Part shown: one piece after another, positions 58,694 to 64,000 of the stretch
How the letters are laid out: every line of letters starts with the position of its first letter
How positions within the stretch are numbered: the stretch's first letter is position 1
DNA from: Fusarium oxysporum f. sp. lycopersici 4287
Lineage: Eukaryota > Ascomycota > Sordariomycetes > Hypocreales > Nectriaceae
Assembly (NCBI RefSeq): GCF_000149955.1
Contig: NC_030986.1
Coordinates: forward strand, 4,277,333 to 4,341,332
Reading direction: 5' to 3'
Length of the DNA stretch: 64,000 nt
Position numbers and translations under genes: made by a program
The notes under the pieces: generated by a model
The model's database searches: none
Told to the model about the DNA's origin: nothing
The model's input: only the letters and a program-made list of their open reading frames with translations

Positions 58694-59963
58694 GTTTGCG
58701 ATTTGGACTGGTTGTTAAGAAGAGGGTGTGTTGCGTTATGTGGACTAGGAGAATTTGGTATAGACTGGCGGTGTTGGAAGGTCAAAGGTGTAAGTGAGTA
58801 AGAATTAAGAGGATGGATTGGATGCGATTATGCAGAAGAAAACCCGTAAAAACGGAAAACGGAGGGGTCACTTTTTTTTTTTTCCCCCCTCTCTTAGCTG
58901 TCGTCTTTTCGGACAGGCCGTTATCTAACCGCTCTCAGGGTCTCGGCCGTTCGAACCATCCTGGGATTGGCATCGACGGGCATTAACAGAAGCTGCAGAG
59001 CCGAGGCAGAAACTGTATCTATTTATGTTACAGAGTTGGTGTCACCGCCGTCTCAGAGTTGTTATTGATTGTTCAATTTGGTCAAATGTCATAAAATATA
59101 CTTTTACTAAGTTACAGCTGAATACATAGCCTCTAAGTGCATAACCACTTTTGGTAGCTTTGAATACTTGCACCACTCATCAACATCACTGTCAGCGCCG
59201 CCCCAACCAACCATAACTGGCAAAAGCTTCGAAACTGACCCATACGAGCCTCAATTCACAGTAAGCTAGCTTACTCACGTCCCCGAATCTTGCTGAGTAG
59301 TGGAGAAGCCTGGGGAGAGCTACTGTGCTGTGCCTTGAGCTAGTGTAGCTTCTCGTCGATCGTATTGAGCTGACCTCTGGCTGGCATAAGCCCTATCAAT
59401 TGCGAGAATCCCGCTTAGATAGAAGTCAATATCAGGCTTTCCTTGCTCCAGTTTGAGGCTATTACCTAGCTAAGGTAGCTAAGCGGGCAACGTCTGCTTT
59501 GCCGCTGACGTTCATGGCAACGAGGATTCGAAGGATCACCAACAATACATCATATTATGTACAATGCTTCGAATCAGGATAAATCAGACTTATCAGATCC
59601 TCCCTTTCTGTCAAATCAAGAAGCTCGATAATACAAGGTCCCGTCTAGATATCCAATGTCCGCCATAAACGACGCCACGTACCGCCAATGGCGCTATACA
59701 GCACAGCCTAAACGCCCGTTCTTTCAGCTTCACACCAACAACTCCGCATCCAACTTGATAGCTCGTCTGGTCATCCAAACCGAGTAAGGTATAGAATCCA
59801 TCTTGGTATGCAACGCTATACGTGTAGTTGGTGCTGAGGTGAGACGGCGACTATGGATGTTGGACAACCGGCCCTGTACAATAGTATATAAGGCTGTTAG
59901 GAAGCATGATAGAATATGCATACACACCATTATCGAGAGCCATCACTTTTCCAGTAACCAAGT
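58694..59963. other. Intergenic, divergent promoters of the zinc-finger and FAD-oxidase genes
   Basis: About 1.3 kb between two divergent starts. It includes a T-rich run near 58873 and no coding frame that I can support. A tRNA-like GTTCGAACC at about 58950 lacks the rest of a tRNA. Confidence 0.55.
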
Positions 59964-61458
59964 ATGACCCAAACTAAGTTCTCATCGTTGCGCAGCAAGC
60001 TGGTTCAGGGACGGCTTCTACTCCCTGGAGACGAAGGATTCGAGGAGAGCCTCCAACGATGGAGTCTTACCTGTATCAAGCCCGCTGTACGTCAAACCTT
60101 CGTGGCTCCCCAGCTACCAGCTAATCAATTCACAGGCCGCTGTAGCCCAACCCAGAACTGCTGAAGAAGCCAGTGAGGTCGTCAAGTTTGCAATATCTAA
60201 TGGCATCAAATTCAATGTCAAAGGAGGTGGCCATAGCACCTCGCAAACTTCTTGCGCTCCCTCACCCGAGGGCATGGTCCTGGACCTCTCTCTTATGCGT
60301 GATGTCTCGGTGGACACCGAGGCAAACACCGTCTCCTTTGGAGGAGGTTGCTTATGGAAAGACGTTGACGAGGCACTATGGCCCAAAGGCCTAGCTACCG
60401 TTGGCGGAACCGTCAGCCATACTGGCGTTGGAGGCCTTATCCTTCATGGTGGCTATGGCGTCTTGTCTGGTATTCACGGTCTGGCCATCGACGTCTTGCT
60501 TTCCTGTCAAGTCGTTCTAGCCGATGGAAGCATCGTGACCGCATCCTCCACCGAGAACTCAGATCTCTTTTGGGCTCTCCGAGGCGCCGGCAGCAGCTTT
60601 GGCGTGGTTACCCAATTCACCAGCAAGATATTCCCACAAGGTGACATCTGGGGTGGCATGGCTTTCCTCCCCCCTTCGGCTCTGCCCGCCGTGATTAAGT
60701 TTCTCAACCACTGGGGAGAGACAAACGACGGCACGCAAATCTTCCTCACAGGCTACACTTATGCTCCCCCCGGCCCAGGCCCCAATGCGCCCAGGCCCCT
60801 CGTTGTCCTGGTTCAGATGGCCCAGATGGGGCCCAATCCAGAGGAAGATGGCCAGAAATATTTCGCTCCTATACTAGAGCTCGAGGCATTGATGAAGCAA
60901 GTTGGACCTATGCCATATCCTATGATCAACCAGGGCGCAGATGAGGTCTTTGCAAAGGGCAGCAGATACCTGTTTGGTGGCGCCAACTTCACTCTTCCCA
61001 TGGAGCTTTCCACCGCCGAATCAATCCGTGATAAATTCACGGGATTTGTCGAGGACACACCGGGTACCGAGGGCTCTGTTGTCATGATAGAGTGCATTCC
61101 CCAGAAAACCATCCGGACGATTCCTGTTGAGTCAACATCCTTCAACTCACGAGGTAACTACTACAATGTTGGTATAAATTACAAGTGGATGGATGAGAGT
61201 CTTGATGCCAAAATTCGCCAGTTCAATCGTGGATTCCAGAAGTCGATCCGCGAGCTTGGATACGACGACAAAGCCTTGTCAGATGGCATTGGTCATTATC
61301 TGAACTATGTGAGCACTGACACCATCTCGGCTGAAGAAGCATTTGGTTCAAACTCGAAGCGCTTGAGGGGGTTGAAGAAGCGGTATGATCCAAACAATGT
61401 CTTTGACAAGCTGTGGAAACTGGTTGGTGAGGTTGAGGATAACAACTGGATTGCCTGA
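59964..61458 (+). CDS. FAD-linked oxidoreductase, berberine-bridge-enzyme (BBE) type
   Basis: CDS is join(59964..60086, 60136..61458), 481 aa; the 49-nt intron uses GTACGT and TTCACAG. The FAD_binding_4 domain is seen in RTAEEASEVVKFA, FNVKGGGHSTS (His 74, the likely 8-alpha-histidyl FAD attachment), TVGGTVSHTGVGGLIL, GYGVLSGIHGLAIDVL and LFWALRGAGSSFGVVT. The BBE C-terminal motif (NYYNVGINYKWM, then LKKRYDPNNVFDKLW) is intact. The Cys that gives a second, cysteinyl FAD bond in berberine bridge enzyme is absent (Ser-His in its place), so single attachment is expected. No signal peptide: unlike many secreted fungal BBE-like oxidases it appears intracellular. It may oxidise alcohols, sugars or ring systems; substrate unknown. 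Confidence 0.92.
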
Positions 61459-61909
61459 GGGGCGAAAGGTGTATTTTCTCTTGCTGAATAAATCAATCGA
61501 GGAATCTTACCACAGTAATTGTCGTATATCTTGGGAATGAATTTAACGTTATCTTGGAAAATAATATGGTTTTGTAGAAAGAATAAGAGGTGAATCAAAC
61601 AGAGAAGTACCTATATGGCCTTCGGGAGTAAGAAAACAAGACTTCTCTCTCTATCCTAAGGATAAAAGACTTGAGGTAAATTTAGTGTAAACTTAGGACC
61701 TTTCTCCTAATTGATACCTAAGAATAACTGATCTGTGTACCTGCTTGTACCTAAGGCAGGTACCTAGGTAGGTAAGTTTCCTTGCCTCCCCTCTCCCCTA
61801 GTACGGATATTAGCAGGCACGATCATGCACCGTGCGAATTGAACAGTCTCCTTCTATCGCGTCGCGTCTCTCCAAGACACTTCAACTTCGCATCTTCTCC
61901 TCAATCTCT
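61459..61909. other. Intergenic with MITE-like fragment and promoter of the next gene
   Basis: Contains the repeat fragment at 61650-61720 and a run of CCTAGGTA-type short palindromes near 61745-61780. The rest is the presumed promoter and leader of the 62054 gene. Confidence 0.55.
61650..61720. mobile_element. Partial MITE-like repeat
   Basis: AGGTAAATTTAGTGTAAACTTAGGACC resembles the interior and end of the 6315-6419 element (AGGTAAGTTTAGTATAAGCTTAG in reverse complement) at most positions, cited here in pieces of the same order. Flanks diverge, so it is a degraded copy. Confidence 0.55.
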
Positions 61910-62053
61910 ATGCTCGTTTCTCGTAACACTCGACTCTCCTGCCTCAGCCTATCATTGAAAGTCGCAATCGGGAAACACAGCACTTTCAGGTCTCTCGCTC
62001 CGTCGTTTCTTATAAAAGGACATCTTATCACTGTGTCAAATTATATCAGCACT

Positions 62054-63006
62054 ATGGCATCCGCTTTGAGCATTACCTCTGCCAACAAGATCAGCCTTGA
62101 GGAGTTCAAGCGAGTTCTCAATCAATACCCGCCTCTTATTAAAAAAGTATCAGATGAAAAGGGTGGTAAGTGAATAAAAAAGATATCAAGGATGCCATTT
62201 CATACGAATATCGGCTAATCAATATTAACCAATAGCCAAAGGTGGCCAGAGAACGCTGCAAGAACTGGACAATTATCGATACAACGATGCATTGGATGCC
62301 TTCAATTCTAGCGCAAAAAGTCGCCCAATGAGGCTAGACGACATCAAGAACCTCGTGGAGTGGAAGTTGTGAGTCCAAGTCCACCCACCTGTGCCAGAAT
62401 CGTACAGCTGCATGAGGTCAAAGCTGAAGTCATTTACTAATAAAGATCAGACGCCATGGGAAGTTCAGACCAACTCTTATGAATCTGGTCTCATCTAATG
62501 ATGCAAACGATGCTCAGGAAATTGTAAAGCAAGCTCTTGACGCTTACAAAAAGGATGCCGACATAGAAGCCGCCTTGGGTGTATTGACAAAGCTTCGAGG
62601 TATTGGTCCTGCAACTGCATCCTTGCTTTTGGCTGTTCATGATCCGACACGGGTCATCTTCTTTGCCGACGAGGCTTTCTGGTGGCTATGCTGCAATGGG
62701 AAGCAGAGCCCTATCAAGTATAACGCCAAAGAGTACCGTATGCTATGCTCCAAAGTCGACGATCTGCGGAACAGACTCAACGTGCAAGCAAGTGACGTGG
62801 AGAAAGTGGCATATGTATTAATGAAGCAACCGGCTCAACCGGATCAATCCCATGATGTGGCACCACCGAAAGAGGCCAAGCAGATTACAGCGCCCATGGC
62901 AGCGAAGAAGGAAAAGAAGAGGAAGGCTAATTCAAATGCCGAAATAGTACAGGATGCAACCCATGAACAGCCATCACTTCGTCGATCCAAACGGGTCAAG
63001 ATCTAA
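62054..63006 (+). CDS. Helix-hairpin-helix-like conserved fungal protein, possibly DNA-associated
   Basis: CDS is join(62054..62165, 62236..62368, 62451..63006), 266 aa from MASALSITSANK. Both introns (70 and 82 nt) are GT-AG and the junctions read DEKG-AKGGQRTL and VEWKL-RHGKFRP. The middle region has a helix-hairpin-helix-type motif, KLRGIGPATASLLLAV, followed by DPTRVIFFADEAFWWL, a pattern shared with the HhH fold of DNA glycosylases and related proteins, but the catalytic Lys/Asp of HhH-GPD enzymes is not evident. The C-terminus is Lys/Arg-rich and ends LRRSKRVKI, a likely nuclear signal. The frame extends upstream without a stop to an ATG at 61910 (48 more codons, see findings). Function unknown; a role in DNA binding or repair is inference. 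Confidence 0.82.
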
Positions 63007-63645
63007 TTAGTGCTTTAGTCGCAAGGGAAAACAAAACGACTCGACTCACGGCAACAAGACCACAAAATTATTCTGCACACATTTTTGCAGAAGTGCAAAG
63101 AATGATGCTTACAATTCAGTGCCACCTTTCCAACCGTATGCACACTAGGTCCATGATACCAAGCTGTAAGACTCAAAAGGTTATACATTACAGCTAATCG
63201 TTTTGATAACACACCGCAACTCACCCTAGGCAGCCAAAACGACAGCCTCAGAGGACCGGGTATCCGGCCCGTATAGCGTGTGTATCCGAAGAATACCAAG
63301 CTCCCATCCGAAGAAATTCCGCATGACGACGATTCCTCACGATGAAATCAATGACTTAACGCTCAAAGAGGCCGTGGACAGTCACGCGCAGCGTTCAGGC
63401 ACGGTTACGGACCATGTAAACGCGGTTATAAAACAACCATACGCCGCACTGGCACCCAGAATGTCAGGTTTCCCTTCCTTGGAGAAGATGCTTGAGTTCT
63501 TACCTTTGCTGTTCCAGTAGTGTCCCTCGATTGCCACATTTACTCCAGTATATATCTATGATTCAACTGGTGCGAGTGGCCTAGGATAGCTCAACGTTAT
63601 CTTTTATTTCCAATACCCACAATCAACTTCTCAAAAGTTCTCACC
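63007..63645. other. Intergenic upstream of the DUF1479 gene
   Basis: About 640 bases. A 66-codon frame starting at ATG 63323 has no recognised homology and is not counted as a gene. The last 100 bases are the leader of the next gene. Confidence 0.5.
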
Positions 63646-64000
63646 ATGGCTCCAAAAGGCCACCGGCATGGCCCGTCAAGTAGTATGTTTGCTCAGATTA
63701 CTGAGCCCATACCTCTTCCTACTCGCTTTGCCCGAATCAAGAGAGATTTGATTGAGGGTAAAGAATCTCAAATCAAGAGTTCCTGGATAAGACTGCTTGT
63801 CAAGTTAAGCACTGAAATCGATATCATCGCCAAAGCCGGTTCGGATATCTACCCATCTATTGATTTTAACGATCTCAAAGAGTCTTCAGTTGCAGACGAC
63901 TTTTCTTCAAGACTAAAGGATCGAGGTGTCGCTGTTGTTCGGAATGTAATTCCTCATGATCTGGCTACGAAATGGAAGGCAGATACCGACGCTCACTTGG
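63646..64000 (+). CDS. DUF1479 family protein, N-terminal part (runs off the window)
   Basis: ATG at 63646 in the context CACCATGGC opens a frame that continues to the window end, 118 codons. MAPKGHRHGPSSSMFAQ, then PLPTRFARIKRDLIEG, SSWIRLLVKLSTEIDII, GSDIYPSIDFNDL and LKDRGVAVVRNVIP match the start of DUF1479 proteins. The family belongs to the 2OG-Fe(II) oxygenase-like cupin fold and is common in fungi and bacteria (YbiU). The metal-binding part would be beyond the window. No intron is visible in this piece. Confidence 0.88.
   Translation, partial: MAPKGHRHGPSSSMFAQITEPIPLPTRFARIKRDLIEGKESQIKSSWIRLLVKLSTEIDIIAKAGSDIYPSIDFNDLKESSVADDFSSRLKDRGVAVVRNVIPHDLATKWKADTDAHL

Noticed and set aside
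58925..58970. GTTCGAACC resembling a tRNA B box
   Set aside because: No A box or acceptor stem at the right distance.
63323..63520. 66-codon plus-strand ORF upstream of the DUF1479 gene
   Set aside because: Short, no homology recognised and within a likely promoter; kept out for lack of support.
56829..64000. Possible biosynthetic cluster (2OG oxygenase, FAD oxidase, DUF1479)
   Set aside because: No synthase, transporter or cluster regulator; unrelated genes (zinc finger, HhH protein) are interspersed.

Overview
The window looks like nuclear DNA of a filamentous ascomycete, most likely a Fusarium-type hypocrealean. Coding genes sit singly on both strands and carry short GT-AG introns, mostly 45-90 nt with CTAAC/CTAAT branch sites. 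An AbaA conidiation regulator and typical fungal versions of housekeeping proteins are present. It is a draft assembly with four runs of N (5415-5514, 17555-18432, 36203-36347, 41010-41120), and some genes next to gaps show clustered frameshifts.

Layout: 1-489 is the 3' end of a GPALPP/DUF3752 gene (+). 1312-2747 is a membrane RING-H2 ligase (-). 2748-7685 is non-coding, with a poly-A/poly-G run, a gap and a MITE-like repeat. 7686-8655 is the PPIH-type cyclophilin CYP3 (+). 9576-11135 is a secreted protein whose predicted mature N-terminus is His (LPMO-like pattern, -). 15074-17554 is abaA (-), cut by a gap. 18433-18628 is a remnant of a GH18 chitinase (+). 18814-21643 is MRD1 (-), whose unusually long second intron contains a C/D-box snoRNA. 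25430-26100 is an LC8 dynein light chain with seven exons (+). 26101-35058 is a gene-poor stretch. 35059-37321 is the elongation factor ELL (+), split by a gap and several +1 frameshifts. 38365-39145 is a small membrane protein (+) with one apparent frameshift. 39873-41009 is a lysine methyltransferase-like protein (+), cut by a gap. 41874-43164 is a Q/S/P-rich protein with an in-frame TAG (+). 44060-46498 is a seven-exon conserved fungal protein (-). 46499-52617 is gene-poor. 52618-53017 is RPB10 (-), divergent from UTP17/NAN1 at 53348-56336 (+). 56829-58049 is a 2OG-Fe(II) oxygenase (+). 58280-58693 is a small zinc-finger protein (-). 59964-61458 is a BBE-type FAD oxidase (+). 62054-63006 is a helix-hairpin-helix-like protein (+). 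63646-64000 is the start of a DUF1479 protein (+).

Functional links: three items bear on ribosome production, namely MRD1 (18S processing), the snoRNA inside its intron (predicted to guide 25S rRNA 2'-O-methylation, snR64-like) and UTP17 (small-subunit processome). UTP17 shares a 330-bp divergent promoter with RPB10, a subunit of all three RNA polymerases. The remaining genes look like independent units, and I see no secondary-metabolite cluster. The most interesting signal is the intronic snoRNA at 20384-20485. All exon coordinates were derived by hand from splice motifs and reading-frame continuity.
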